Positions 1 through 9,957 of a stretch of 64,000 bases of DNA are shown one piece after another; position 1 is the stretch's first letter; each line of letters begins with the position of its first letter. The position numbers and the translations under genes were made by a program. Below the pieces are notes generated by a model. The model made no database searches. It saw only the letters and a list, made by a program, of their open reading frames with translations, and was not told the origin of the DNA. The stretch lies in assembly GCA_901472405.1 (NCBI GenBank), contig LR590463.1, positions 4,340,001 to 4,404,000 on the forward strand, given 5' to 3'. The DNA is from Serratia rubidaea. Its GTDB lineage: Bacteria; Pseudomonadota; Gammaproteobacteria; Enterobacterales; Enterobacteriaceae.

Positions 1-350
1 AGTGATTTAATCACCTCATGGAACAGCAGCCCCAGCACCACCGCCGGCGCCATCGCCAGCAGAATGTGGGTTAATTTCAGATGCCCCGGCGTATGCCCCT
101 CGTGCGCCACCGGCTTGCCGCCGAAATGGATGCCGATCAGGCCGAACAGACGCCGCCAGAACATCACCACCACCGCCAGGATCGACCCTAACTGGATGAT
201 AACTTCAAAGGTTTTCGCCTTGTCGCCGGTAAAGCCCAGCCACTCGCCCACGATAATCATGTGCCCGGTTGAAGACACCGGCAGAAATTCCGTTAATCCC
301 TCAACGACCCCAAGAACAAATGCCACAAACAGTGAATGCATGTCCGCCAT
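1..350 (-). CDS. uppP: Undecaprenyl-diphosphatase, N-terminal part (cut by window edge)
   Basis: About 116 N-terminal residues of the integral-membrane phosphatase that recycles undecaprenyl pyrophosphate to the monophosphate carrier used for peptidoglycan and O-antigen export (also called bacA because overexpression gives bacitracin resistance). The sequence begins [11 protein letters not shown] and carries the diagnostic segment [17 protein letters not shown], which holds the first (E/Q)xxxE acidic cluster of the family. It aligns almost residue for residue with E. coli UppP. The remaining half, including the PGxSRSxxT phosphatase motif, lies outside the window. It follows folB on the same strand but a terminator separates them. 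Confidence 0.95.
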   Translation of the reverse strand, partial: MADMHSLFVAFVLGVVEGLTEFLPVSSTGHMIIVGEWLGFTGDKAKTFEVIIQLGSILAVVVMFWRRLFGLIGIHFGGKPVAHEGHTPGHLKLTHILLAMAPAVVLGLLFHEVIKS

Positions 351-386
351 GTGCGCGCTTACCCCACAATTCTTCCGCTATAAACA

Positions 387-420
387 TAAAAAAGCGGCAG
401 TGCTTAAGACATTGCCGCTA
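387..420 (-). terminator. Rho-independent terminator after folB
   Basis: A 10-bp stem (393-402 pairs with 410-419, one G-T wobble) with a 7-base loop is followed on the minus strand by a run of six T (complement of 387-392). It lies between the folB stop and the uppP start, so it should end folB transcripts. Confidence 0.75.
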
Positions 421-478
421 AAACAATTCTGCGTTTCAGACCACGTTAATGGCCTTTCGTTGCATCAGCATGACAGTA

Positions 479-838
479 TTACGTCGGGCGCCGGCCTCGT
501 TCGATCACAACGCCAACCCGGCTGGCCTGCGCCACTGCGCCCGGCTTGCTGACCTTAATACGGACCCATGGGGATTTAAAGCGCTGGAGCAATATTTCGG
601 ATATTTCCTCAGCGACACGCTCTACCAGCGCAAAGCGCCCGGATTCAACGTGTTGAATCACCGCTTCGCTGATATCGGCATAGCTCAAACAGTCGTTGAC
701 GTCATCGCTGGCGGCCGCCTTGCGGTTATCCCAGCCCATTTCGATATCGAACACCAGTTTCTGGCGAATCGTTTGTTCCCAATCATAAACGCCAATGGTG
801 GCGATTACGGTAAGCTCCTCAATAAATACGATATCCAT
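479..838 (-). CDS. folB: Dihydroneopterin aldolase
   Basis: A 119-aa cytoplasmic enzyme of folate synthesis. It converts 7,8-dihydroneopterin to 6-hydroxymethyl-dihydropterin and glycolaldehyde, and also epimerises the substrate. The protein starts [20 protein letters not shown] and contains CLSYADI and [10 protein letters not shown], both strongly conserved in FolB, and ends with the typical [18 protein letters not shown] segment. An in-frame GTG lies one codon upstream, but ATG at 838 matches the family start. It is divergent from plsY, as in E. coli. Confidence 0.96.
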   Translation of the reverse strand: MDIVFIEELTVIATIGVYDWEQTIRQKLVFDIEMGWDNRKAAASDDVNDCLSYADISEAVIQHVESGRFALVERVAEEISEILLQRFKSPWVRIKVSKPGAVAQASRVGVVIERGRRPT

Positions 839-945
839 CACGTCATTCTCTGTTTTTGGCCTTGCCGGATACCACTTCCAGCGGAATATGCGTATTATCC
901 ATAGATGTTGAGATTAAAACGACCATTATTAAACGGAACCGCGTT

Positions 946-1581
946 ATGAGTGCTACCGCGCTTGGCATGATTATCTTCGCGTATCTGTGTGGCTCCATCT
1001 CCAGCGCGATCCTGGTTTGCCGGATCGCCAGGCTGCCAGATCCGCGCGAACATGGCTCAGGAAACCCCGGGGCGACCAACGTCCTGCGTATCGGCGGCCG
1101 CGTTGCAGCGGCGGCAGTGCTGGTATTCGACATTTTGAAAGGGATGCTGCCGGTGTGGCTGGCGTATAAGCTCAACGTACCGCCGCTCTATCTGGGGCTG
1201 ACGGCGATCGCCGCCTGCCTGGGTCATATCTATCCGGTATTCTTCCATTTCCGCGGCGGCAAGGGCGTCGCCACCGCCTTCGGCGCCATTGCGCCCATCG
1301 GCTGGGACCTGACCGGGCTGATGACCGGCACCTGGCTGCTGACCGTGCTGCTCAGCGGCTACTCCTCGCTGGGAGCCATCGTCAGCGCGCTGATCGCCCC
1401 CTTCTATGTCTGGTGGTTCAAACCGCAGTTCACCTTCCCGGTGGCGATGCTCTCCTGCCTGATCCTGATGCGTCACCACGATAATATCCAGCGACTGTGG
1501 CGCGGGCAGGAAGGGAAAATCTGGAAAAAGTTCCGCAAAAACAAGGGCGATGCGGCGGACGCCGACAAGCCGGAAGAGTAA
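946..1581 (+). CDS. plsY: Acyl-phosphate glycerol-3-phosphate acyltransferase
   Basis: A 211-aa inner-membrane acyltransferase that transfers an acyl group from acyl phosphate to glycerol-3-phosphate, the first step of phospholipid synthesis in the PlsX/PlsY route. Three family motifs are visible: [12 protein letters not shown] (substrate phosphate loop), [17 protein letters not shown] (second loop) and a conserved C-terminal [14 protein letters not shown] segment. Several hydrophobic helices separate them. An open frame extends 30 codons upstream, but ATG at 946 gives the E. coli-like start [17 protein letters not shown]. Divergent from folB. Confidence 0.96.
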   Translation: MSATALGMIIFAYLCGSISSAILVCRIARLPDPREHGSGNPGATNVLRIGGRVAAAAVLVFDILKGMLPVWLAYKLNVPPLYLGLTAIAACLGHIYPVFFHFRGGKGVATAFGAIAPIGWDLTGLMTGTWLLTVLLSGYSSLGAIVSALIAPFYVWWFKPQFTFPVAMLSCLILMRHHDNIQRLWRGQEGKIWKKFRKNKGDAADADKPEE

Positions 1582-1587
1582 TCACAA

Positions 1588-1620
1588 TAAACAGGGGCCG
1601 GATAATCCAGCCCTGTTTTT
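1588..1620. terminator. Terminator between convergent plsY and tsaD
   Basis: Complementary arms at 1589-1596 and 1611-1618 (AAACAGGG with CCCTGTTT) flank a GC-rich loop and are followed by five T on the plus strand and A/T-rich sequence on the other. Its position between two converging stop codons suggests it works in both directions. Confidence 0.7.
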
Positions 1621-1645
1621 CAATATCTGTCAGCAGCGCCGCGGT

Positions 1646-2659
1646 TTATACCGCCGGCAGTTCCGCCAGCGGCCAGCGCGGCCGCACCGATACGCTCAAT
1701 TCCGGGTTGGCGCCGTTTTTCAGCCGCACCATGCCGGCATAGGCAATCATCGCACCGTTGTCGGTGCAGAACTCCGGGCGGGCGTAGAACACTTCGCCGC
1801 CGCGCTTTTGCATCATCTCGGCCAGTTTCGCCCGCAGGGTGCGGTTGGCGCTGACGCCGCCGGCCATCACCAGGCGTTTAAAGCCGGTCTGCTCCAGCGC
1901 GCGTTTGCATTTGATCGCCAGCGTATCCACCACCGCATCCTCAAACGCGCGGGCGATATCGGCGCGGGTCTGCGCATCGTCGCCGTTGCCGCGGATGGTG
2001 TTGGCGGCAAAGGTTTTTCAGCCCGGAGAAGCTGAAGTCCAGCCCCGGACGGTCGGTCATCGGCCGCGGGAAGGTAAAGCGCCCGCCTGCCCCTGCTGCG
2101 CCATTTTCGACAGCATCGGCCCGCCGGGATAGTCCAGCCCCAGCAGTTTGGCGGTTTTATCGAAGGCTTCCCCCGCCGCATCGTCAATCGACTCGCCCAA
2201 CAGAGTGTACTCGCCGATGCCGGTCACGCTGATAAGCTGGGTATGGCCGCCGGACACCAGCAGCGCCACAAACGGGAACGCCGGCGGGTTGTCTTCCAGC
2301 ATCGGCGCCAGCAGGTGGCCTTCCATATGGTGCACCGGCACCGCCGGTACGTTCCAGGCGAACGCCAGCGCACGCCCGATGGTGGCGCCGACCAGCAGCG
2401 CGCCCACCAGGCCGGGGCCGGCGGTATAGGCGACGCCGTCAATATCCGCCGCGCTCAGATTCGCTTCCTTTAACGCCGCCTGAATCAGCGGCACGGTTTT
2501 GCGCACGTGATCGCGTGACGCCAGCTCCGGCACCACGCCGCCGTAGTCGGCATGCAGCTTCACCTGGCTATACAATTGATTGGCTAATAAACCGGCCCGA
2601 TCGTCATACACTGCGATTCCGGTTTCATCGCAGGACGTTTCTATACCCAGTACTCGCAT
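1646..2659 (-). CDS. tsaD: tRNA t6A37 threonylcarbamoyltransferase TsaD (frame interrupted by two indels)
   Basis: Catalytic subunit of the TsaBDE complex that attaches threonylcarbamoyl to A37 of ANN-decoding tRNAs; essential in E. coli. The ASKHA-fold protein starts [20 protein letters not shown] and has the metal-binding HHMEGH motif near residues 110-115 and SGGHTQL. The frame is lost at about 2078 (one G missing from a run of four) and regained at about 2018 (one extra A in AAAAA, inside FSGLKTFAA). Restored length is 337 aa, exactly the E. coli length. Loss of an essential gene is implausible, so these are probable sequence errors. ATG at 2659 is chosen over one 15 bases upstream because it matches the family N-terminus. 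Confidence 0.93.
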
Positions 2660-2815
2660 TACCTTTCCCATCATTCACGTGCGGCCGCCAGTTTAGCACA
2701 ATCACCGCGATTTTCTGCCAGCCGCACGCGCTTTAGCCGCGCCCCGCCGCTATGTCGCTGATTCTCTCGAAAAATGTGCCGGCAATTAAAAACGGGCAAT
2801 TTTTTCTGATTAGTC

Positions 2816-2927
2816 TATAATCAGCGGCCGACGCAAAATTGCGCAGCTTGATTCGGATAGCACCCGCCGGCGGACGGCTTTCTCTTTGACTTGATGCTTT
2901 ACAAAGCAGCATCCGTTGGAGTAAAAT
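2816..2927 (+). promoter_or_regulatory. Candidate rpsU operon promoters
   Basis: Two sigma-70-like elements lie in the 336-base gap before rpsU. The downstream one is the better: TTTACA (2898-2903), 18-base spacer, TAAAAT (2922-2927). The upstream one has a perfect TATAAT at 2816-2821 but no good -35. Two tandem promoters before rpsU are also known in E. coli. No clear LexA box was recognised. Confidence 0.5.
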
Positions 2928-2983
2928 TCCGCACCATTTTGAAAAGGCTGGCGCTTGGCCAGCAGCAAACCGAATTCTATTGA

Positions 2984-3211
<228 letters not shown>

Positions 3212-3214
3212 TCC

Positions 3215-3246
3215 TTCGGGGTAACCCCGCCGCGTGATTTTTTCTT
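3215..3246 (+). terminator. Weak terminator or attenuator between rpsU and dnaG
   Basis: A short hairpin (CGGGG-TAA-CCCCG) at about 3217-3229 is followed 11 bases later by TTTTTT. E. coli has a partial terminator at the same place that lowers dnaG expression relative to rpsU. The weak stem here fits partial read-through. Confidence 0.45.
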
Positions 3247-3345
3247 TCTCAAGAACACGCAGACCGAGTAGTTGCATACGAAGGCCGTGCTTTCCGAAAG
3301 GAATGCGCGGCTTGTTCTCGTTTATAGGCAGTCGAACCGAGGCTT

Positions 3346-5097
3346 ATGGCTGGACGAATCCCGCGTGTATTTATCAATGACTTGCTGGCGCGCACCGACA
3401 TCGTCGATCTGATCGACGCCCGGGTGAAGCTGAAGAAGCAGGGCAAGAACTACCACGCGTGCTGCCCGTTCCACCACGAGAAAACGCCCTCGTTCACCGT
3501 GAACGGTGAAAAACAGTTTTACCACTGTTTCGGCTGTGGCGCGCACGGCAACGCCGTCGATTTCCTGATGAATTACGACAGACTCGAGTTTGTCGAAACC
3601 ATCGAGGAACTGGCGACCATGCACGGGCTGGAAGTGCCTTACGAGGCCGGCACCGGACCGAGCCAAATCGAACGCCATCAGCGGCAAAGTCTTTACCAAC
3701 TGATGGAACAGCTCAGCACGTTCTATCAGCAGTCACTGCAGCAACCGAACGGCAAGCAGGCGCGTGATTACCTGCAGCAGCGCGGATTAAGTGACGAGGT
3801 TATCCGCCATTTCGCCATCGGTTTCGCCCCCGCCGGCTGGGATAACGCATTAAAACGCTTTGGTCGCGAGCGCGACGGCCGCACCGCATTGAACGATGCC
3901 GGCATGTTGGTGACTAACGATCAAGGGCGTTCTTACGACCGTTTCCGCGAACGCGTCATGTTCCCGATCCGCGACAAGCGCGGGCGGGTGATCGCCTTCG
4001 GCGGTCGCGTACTGGGCGACGGCATGCCGAAGTACCTGAACTCGCCGGAAACCGAAGTATTCCATAAAGGTCGTCAGCTGTACGGCCTGTATGAAGCACA
4101 GCAGAGCCACCCCAAGCAGCTGCAGCGCCTGCTGGTGGTGGAAGGCTATATGGACGTGGTGGCGCTGGCGCAGTTCGGCATCGATTATGCCGTCGCCTCG
4201 CTCGGCACCTCGACCACGGCGGAACACATTCAGCTGATGTTCCGCGCCACCGACAACGTGGTCTGCTGCTATGACGGCGACCGGGCCGGCCGGGAAGCGG
4301 CCTGGCGCGCGCTGGAAACCGCACTGCCCTACCTGAACGACGGGCGGCAGCTGCGCTTTATGTTTTTTACCGACGGTGAAGATCCGGACACGCTGGTGCG
4401 CCAGGAAGGCAAAGAGGCTTTCGAACAACGAATGGAGCAGGCGCAGCCGCTTTCCACTTTCCTGTTCGAAACCCTGCTGCGCAGGTTGACCTGAGCAGCC
4501 CGGACGGGCGGACCAAGCTGAGCGCGCTGGCGCTGCCGCTGATTAGCCAGGTGCCCGGCGAAACGCTGCGCCTGTATCTGCGCCAGCAGCTCGGCAACAA
4601 GCTGGGGCTGCTGGACGACAGCCAGCTCGACAGATTAATGCCCAAACAGGCTGAAAACGCCAATACTTATCAGGCGCCCCAGCTAAAACGCACAACCATG
4701 CGTATACTGATAGGATTATTGGTGCAAAATCCGCAGCTCGCCGCGCTGGTGCCGTCGCTGGACGGGCTGGAGCAGACCAAACAGGCGGGGCTGCCGCTGT
4801 TTGTCGAACTGGTGCAAACCTGTTTGTCGCAGCCGGGGTTGACCACCGGGCAGCTTCTGGAGCTGTATCGCGACAACAAATTCAGCCAGCAGCTTGAAAC
4901 GCTGGCCACATGGAACCATATGATCGTTGAGGATATGGTTGAACAACATTTTATTGACACGCTAACGAATCTTTACGACTCAGTGCTGGAACAGCGGCAG
5001 GAAGAGCTGATAGCCCGTGACAGAACGCACGGCCTGAACGCCGCTGGAGCGCCAGGAGCTGTGGTCATTGCAGCTGGCGTTAGCGAAGAAAGACTGA
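3346..5097 (+). CDS. dnaG: DNA primase (frame interrupted by two indels)
   Basis: Makes RNA primers at the replication fork together with DnaB helicase. N-terminal CHC2 zinc ribbon is visible (CCPFH ... HCFGCG, residues about 39-65), then the RNA polymerase/TOPRIM core with VVEGYMDVVAL and the acidic CYDGDRAG motif, then the DnaB-binding C-terminal domain. The frame shifts at about 4485 (LLPQVDLS expected; one C missing) and at about 5044 (one extra G). With both restored the product is 583 aa and ends LALAKKD, as in the family; E. coli DnaG is 581 aa. A weak GAGG ribosome binding site sits very close to the ATG, typical of this poorly translated gene. Confidence 0.94.
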
Positions 5098-5254
5098 ATA
5101 CCAAACGGCTTAAGTGCCGCTAAAAGCGAGGGCAAAGCCCTGCAAGATGCTGCCATAGTGGGCCGCGGCAATAACAAAAACGCCCCAAATGCTATTGTTG
5201 GCGGTTTCGCCGACCGACACCAACCCAAATACTCTGAAGTGTGGATACCGTCTT

Positions 5255-7094
5255 ATGGAGCAAAACCGCAGTCACAGCTTAAGCTACTTGTCACCCGTGG
5301 TAAGGAGCAAGGCTATCTGGACCTATGCTGGAGGTCAATGACCATCTGCCGGAAGATATCGTCGACTCCGATCAGATCGAAGACATCATCCAGATGATTA
5401 ACGACATGGGCATCCAGGTGATGGAAGAAGCGCCGGACGCCGATGACCTGTTGCTTGCTGAAAACTCAAACAACACCGATGAGGATGCTGAAGAAGGCGG
5501 CTGCTCAGGTGCTCTCCAGCGTTGAGTCCGAGATTGGCCGCACCACTGACCCGGTACGCATGTACATGCGTGAAATGGGTACCGTTGAACTGCTGACGCG
5601 CGAAGGCGAAATCGACATCGCCAAACGCATCGAAGACGGTATTAACCAGGTGCAGTGCTCGGTTGCCGAATACCCGGAAGCCATCACCTATCTGCTTGAG
5701 CAGTACGATCGCGTTGAAGCGGGCGAATCTCGCCTGTCCGATCTGATCACCGGCTTCGTCGATCCGAACGCGGAAGAGGATCTTGCGCCGACCGCCACCC
5801 ATATCGGCTCCGAACTGTCGACCGAAGAACAGGACGATGACGACGATGAGGACGATGACGACGACGATTCCGAAGACGATAACAGCATCGATCCGGAAGT
5901 TGCCGTCAGAAGTTCACCGAACTGCGCGAGCAGTACGAAGCGACGCGTCAGGTGATCAAGGCCAACGGCCGCAGCCATGCCAAGTCCGCAGAAGAAATTC
6001 TGAAGCTGTCTGAAGTCTTCAAACAGTTCCGCCTGGTGCCGAAGCAGTTCGACTTCCTGGTCAACAGCATGCGCACCATGATGGACCGCGTACGCACCCA
6101 GGAACGCATCATCATGAAGATGTGCGTTGAGCAGTGCAAAATGCCGAAGAAAAACTTCGTCACGCTGTTCGCCGGCAACGAAACCAGCGATTCCTGGTTT
6201 GAAGCCGCGCTGGCAATGGCCAAGCCATGGTCGGAAAAACTGAAAGACGTCGCTGAAGACGTGCAGCGCAGCCTGCAGAAACTGCGCCAGATCGAAGAAG
6301 AAACCGGTCTGACCATTGAGCAGGTCAAGGATATCAACCGCCGCATGTCCATCGGCGAAGCCAAAGCGCGCCGCGCCAAGAAAGAGATGGTTGAGGCCAA
6401 CCTACGTCTGGTTATTTCTATCGCCAAGAAATACACCAACCGCGGTCTGCAGTTCCTCGATCTGATTCAGGAAGGCAACATCGGCCTGATGAAAGCGGTA
6501 GACAAGTTCGAATACCGCCGCGGCTATAAGTTCTCGACCTACGCCACCTGGTGGATCCGTCAGGCGATCACCCGTTCCATCGCCGATCAGGCGCGCACCA
6601 TCCGTATTCCGGTGCATATGATTGAGACCATCAACAAGCTCAACCGTATTTCGCGCCAGATGCTGCAGGAAATGGGCCGCGAGCCGACGCCGGAAGAGCT
6701 GGCTGAACGCATGCTGATGCCGGAAGACAAGATCCGCAAAGTGCTGAAGATCGCCAAAGAGCCGATCTCCATGGAAACGCCGATCGGTGATGATGAAGAT
6801 TCACATCTGGGCGATTTCATCGAGGATACCACCCTCGAGCTGCCGCTGGATTCCGCCACCTCGGAAAGCCTGCGCTCCGCAACGCACGACGTGCTGGCCG
6901 GCCTGACCGCGCGTGAGGCGAAAGTACTGCGTATGCGTTTCGGTATCGATATGAACACCGACCACACGCTGGAAGAAGTGGGTAAACAGTTCGACGTTAC
7001 CCGCGAGCGTATCCGTCAGATCGAAGCGAAGGCGCTGCGTAAGCTGCGTCATCCGAGCCGCTCTGAAGTGCTGCGCAGCTTCCTGGACGACTAA
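5255..7094 (+). CDS. rpoD: RNA polymerase sigma-70 factor (frame interrupted by five indels)
   Basis: The housekeeping sigma factor. After restoring frame the product is 612 aa (E. coli 613). Region 1.1 is near 1-80, region 1.2 contains [11 protein letters not shown], an acidic linker of Asp/Glu repeats lies near 190-210, region 2 has [19 protein letters not shown], and region 4.2 has [20 protein letters not shown]. Indels: one C lost at about 5267, one G gained near 5320, 5330 and 5495, one C lost near 5903. The start ATG at 5255 gives [12 protein letters not shown] once the first C is restored. An essential gene cannot tolerate five frameshifts, so this is the strongest evidence for sequence error. 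The 157-base gap after dnaG contains a small AGGGC/GCCCT hairpin at 5127-5139. Confidence 0.95.
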
Positions 7095-7103
7095 TCGGTC
7101 CAT

Positions 7104-7134
7104 GAAAAAAACCCGGCATGCCGGGGTTTTTTAT
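7104..7134. terminator. Terminator of the rpsU-dnaG-rpoD operon
   Basis: A perfect GC-rich stem (CCCGGCATGCCGGG core, 7112-7125) is preceded by seven A and followed by TTTTTT. It overlaps the mug stop codon, so it probably stops transcription in both directions. Confidence 0.85.
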
Positions 7135-7627
7135 TGTCCGTTTTCCAGCGCCGACGCCAACTGACGGTAGCTGTCCGTCAGCGACTCCAGCGTCGCGCGG
7201 TTAAGTCCGCTGGGATTGGGCAGCACCCACACCTCGGTATCGCCAATCGTCAGCGCCTGCCTCCCCAGCTCACCTTGCGGATGCCGAAGGCATCGCTGAA
7301 CGCCTGTTTGCCGAGGATCGCCAGCGCGCGCGGCTGACAGCGCAGAATTTTATCGTTTAATGCCTCGCCGCCGCGGCGCAGTTCCTCACGCGCCAGCTCG
7401 CTGGCCGCCACCGTCGGGCGCGCGACCAGCGCCGTAATGCCGCAGCCGTACTCCTGCAGCTGCTGCCACTCCTCCGGCGCCAGCTGACGGGCGGTAAATC
7501 CCGCCAGATGAATCACCTTCCAGAAACGGTTGCTGGCATTGGCAAACGGATAGCCACGATGGGCAGAAGAAAGGCCGGGATTGATGCCGCAAAACACCAC
7601 CCGCAGATGGGGCGCCAAAAGTTCCAT
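7131..7627 (-). CDS. mug: G/U mismatch-specific DNA glycosylase (one indel)
   Basis: Removes uracil and ethenocytosine mispaired with guanine, a repair enzyme of the uracil-DNA glycosylase superfamily. The active-site segment [13 protein letters not shown] is intact near residues 11-24. A missing G in the TGGGGGAGG run near 7262 breaks the frame after KVSWG; the restored tail reads [18 protein letters not shown], which holds the second catalytic-pocket motif NPSG, and ends at 7131 for a 165-aa product. It is convergent with rpoD and next to the tRNA, as in E. coli. Confidence 0.92.
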
Positions 7628-7733
7628 AATGTCGACAGTCCTTAGCAAGTCATAGCGTTGGTTATCGCAAAATCCGTCAGTAATTACAACAGGCTACAGC
7701 TGTGTATAAAAGCACCACACAACATTCTGCCTG

Positions 7734-7762
7734 TAGACCTGCGCTATCCCCTACCGTATAAT
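7734..7762 (+). promoter_or_regulatory. Promoter of the tRNA-Ile gene
   Basis: TAGACC (7734-7739), a 17-base spacer and a perfect TATAAT (7757-7762) end 11 bases before the mature 5' end of the tRNA. Confidence 0.7.
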
Positions 7763-7773
7763 CCTTGCCGCAT

Positions 7774-7848
7774 GGCCCTTAGCTCAGTGGTTAGAGCAGG
7801 CGACTCATAATCGCTTGGTCGTTGGTTCAAACCCAACAGGGGCCACCA
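7774..7848 (+). tRNA. ileX: tRNA-Ile2 (CAU anticodon), one base short in the acceptor stem
   Basis: The gene lies directly after mug, the position of ileX in E. coli, and nearly matches it. Anticodon CAT is at 7806-7808; such tRNAs have their C34 changed to lysidine by TilS to read AUA. CCA is encoded at 7846-7848 (ending the ACCA tail). The 3' acceptor strand reads AGGGGCC but the 5' strand reads GGCCCTT instead of GGCCCCT, so one C is missing and T8/A9 are out of register. The gene is 75 bases instead of 76. This fits the homopolymer-loss pattern of the window more than a real mutation. Confidence 0.93.
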
Positions 7849-7873
7849 AATTTTAGTTTTAAAATCATATAAT

Positions 7874-7901
7874 TAAGCCACTCCTACGAGTGGCTTTTTT
7901 G
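7874..7901 (+). terminator. Terminator after tRNA-Ile
   Basis: AGCCACT and AGTGGCT form a 7-bp stem with a 6-base loop, followed by six T. Confidence 0.85.
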
Positions 7902-7947
7902 TTGTTCTGTATTCCAGTGGCAATAAAATGACGCAGGCCACCGTCGA

Positions 7948-9167
7948 TTAATCTACCAGCACCCGCTGATTGGTGGCTCCCCAGAGAATTGACATTTCGG
8001 TGAACAGCGCGCCGCTGATATCTTCGACCTCAGTAGCGGTAATTTCCGTTCCCGCTTGCTTGCCGAATAGCACAACCTCATCCCGGAGACCACGCCTTTC
8101 ACATCCGTTACGTCCACCATAATGGTATTCATTGAGGTTTTACCTAACACCGGCACCTTCTGCCCATGAATCAGGACATGGCCGGCATTACTGAATACCC
8201 GGCGGTAACCATCGGCGTAGCCGACAGGAATGTTAGCCAATACCGAATCGCGCTTGAGTGTATAAGTACGGTCATAACCCACCGTATTCCCCTTTGGATA
8301 ATGGTTAACCGCAGCCACCGAGGACTTAAACGTCATCACGCGTTTATAATCATTACTGGCAATGGTGTCGCCATAAAACACGCCGCCAACGCGCACCATA
8401 TCAAGCCAGGACTCCGGCACGGTAAGGGTAGCGAAGGTATTGGCGACATGAAGCATCACCTCATCGCGTTTTAGACCAGTAATAGCGAGAACTTGTTGGG
8501 ACTGCTCCTTGAAACGGGCAAGATCTTGGCGCACCGCCGCCGCATCCTCTTGCGGATAATGCGACATAATGCCGACAATCTTCAGGTGCGGTAATTGAGC
8601 AATCGTTTTTGCTTCATCCAGGCCGGCCTGAGTACTGACCTCCAGCCCGTTACGTGACATGCCGCCAGAATTAAGTGCCAGGTGGATACGCAACGTTTTA
8701 CCTTGCTGGGCGGCCAAAGCATCCAGGCGTTTCGCCATATCCAGATTGCCTACCAACTCTTCCGTATCATACTCAATAGCCTGGCGCATTTCCTGCTCGT
8801 TAGCACTGCGCATCCGCATTAAACGGCCCTTAAAGCCGAGTTCACGCACGGTTTTCAACTCCCGATTGCTGGAAACGCCAATGCAGGAGACATTGTTTTC
8901 AATCATGATAGGCGTGACCAGCGAGAGATCGTGGCCGTAGGCATCACCTTTTAAAATAGCGCACAGCGTTGTTTTGTCCCCAAGCAACGTCTGAATCTTA
9001 TGAGTATTGTATTCCAGCGCACTTTTAGATATTTCTAACCGAGAGTTATCAACAACCACCTGTCGTTGATAGGGTACGGTCGAGAGTACGCTGGAAGGGG
9101 GGCTCGTTGATTGATTACAGGCAGTAATCACCAGCAGAGGTATTAACGCCAGATGATATAAACGCAT
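7948..9167 (-). CDS. Alanine racemase family protein, predicted lipoprotein (broad-spectrum amino-acid racemase type; one indel)
   Basis: A PLP-dependent fold-III racemase, 406 aa after frame repair. The start [20 protein letters not shown] is a signal peptide with a lipobox ending at Cys18, so the enzyme should be exported and lipid-anchored, unlike cytoplasmic Alr/DadX. The PLP lysine is in [10 protein letters not shown] (near residue 67) and the second-subunit tyrosine region is [12 protein letters not shown]. Exported relatives (Bsr type) racemise several amino acids and supply non-canonical D-amino acids to the periplasm. One G is missing near 8078 after GVVSG; the restored tail ends [13 protein letters not shown]. 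Start at 9167 is preceded by TAGGGA. Substrate range cannot be read from sequence. Confidence 0.82.
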
Positions 9168-9540
9168 AAAAATCCCTAATGAAATTAAATGTGCGGCGGT
9201 AAACATATATCCGCCGAGGATAAAAACTCAGCTCACAGACAATCGGCACTTACTCGCTATTTTTCCAGCCGGCATCATAACGTCCCGGAAAAAATCTCCG
9301 GTCGTCGGTGCACTGCCACACTGGCGGTATAGAATACCAGTTATTTTCGTGCGTTATCCTTATACAATTCTAATTTATGAATTGAGTTTTTTCTTAAAAT
9401 ACCCCTTCTAATGGGATGATTTATCTTGGCATGCGGCATGTGTCTACGTGAATCGACCTGACCGGGAAACCGTTGGCGATTAGCGTGATACCCGGCAAGA
9501 TGATGATTCAGGTACGACAGGATATATGTTGGCGTAGAAA
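9168..9540. other. Non-coding gap between racemase and Rhs island
   Basis: About 370 bases with no convincing gene. It is more A/T-rich from 9340 on and marks the left edge of the accessory island. It should hold the racemase promoter, but no clear -35/-10 pair stands out. Confidence 0.5.
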
Positions 9541-9585
9541 ATAATAAATATAGCCTGAAAGACCCAGGAGAGATCTTTCAGGCAA
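9541..9585 (-). terminator. Terminator after the Rhs1 immunity gene
   Basis: A perfect 10-bp inverted repeat (GCCTGAAAGA at 9553-9562, TCTTTCAGGC at 9574-9583) is followed on the minus strand by the T/A-rich complement of 9541-9552. It closes the minus-strand T6SS island. Confidence 0.8.
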
Positions 9586-9600
9586 CTTATCTAATGCTAA

Positions 9601-9954
9601 TTACTCTTCTTCAAGGCATTCATCACTGATAAGCGATAGTATATCCATCTGTTTAAACGAGCTTTTCAAAAATTTATACCTGCTCAGTTTGTCAGCATTT
9701 TTCCCATTAATAAAAGATACTTTTACTAATGTGTTAAAGTGCTTATTTTCCTCATCCAACCATTCTTCGGATGCTAGGATATAATTATCCGTGATAGTTA
9801 ATTTATCCGCATAAAGACCAGAATAAGAGAGGTATACGCCAAAATAGGAGCTATCATGTTCAGAGCAAGTTATATCCCATTTATTATCCAGTAATTCGCT
9901 TATTTCTTCTTTAGATTTATCACTACCGTATTTTAGGAAGTATAATTTTTTCAT
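9601..9954 (-). CDS. Candidate immunity protein for the Rhs1 toxin
   Basis: A 117-aa acidic protein of no family I recognise (starts MKKLYFLKYGSDKSKEEI, ends SLISDECLEEE). It starts 3 bases after the Rhs1 stop and is distinctly A/T-rich against the GC-rich Rhs core, both usual for a toxin-immunity pair acquired as a cassette. There is no signal peptide, so it would act in the cytoplasm, which suggests the cognate toxin has a cytoplasmic target. The immunity role is inferred from position only. Confidence 0.7.
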   Translation of the reverse strand: MKKLYFLKYGSDKSKEEISELLDNKWDITCSEHDSSYFGVYLSYSGLYADKLTITDNYILASEEWLDEENKHFNTLVKVSFINGKNADKLSRYKFLKSSFKQMDILSLISDECLEEE

Positions 9955-9957
9955 TTA

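Noticed and set aside
449-904. Plus-strand open frame opposite folB
   Set aside because: It is fully antisense to the certain folB gene and has no recognisable domain.
5255-7094. rpoD as a pseudogene
   Set aside because: Sigma-70 is essential; five separate one-base changes with perfect conservation on either side point to sequence error.
7774-9600. tRNA-Ile as an attachment site for an integrative element carrying the racemase and Rhs genes
   Set aside because: No integrase and no second copy of the tRNA 3' end were seen further along the window.
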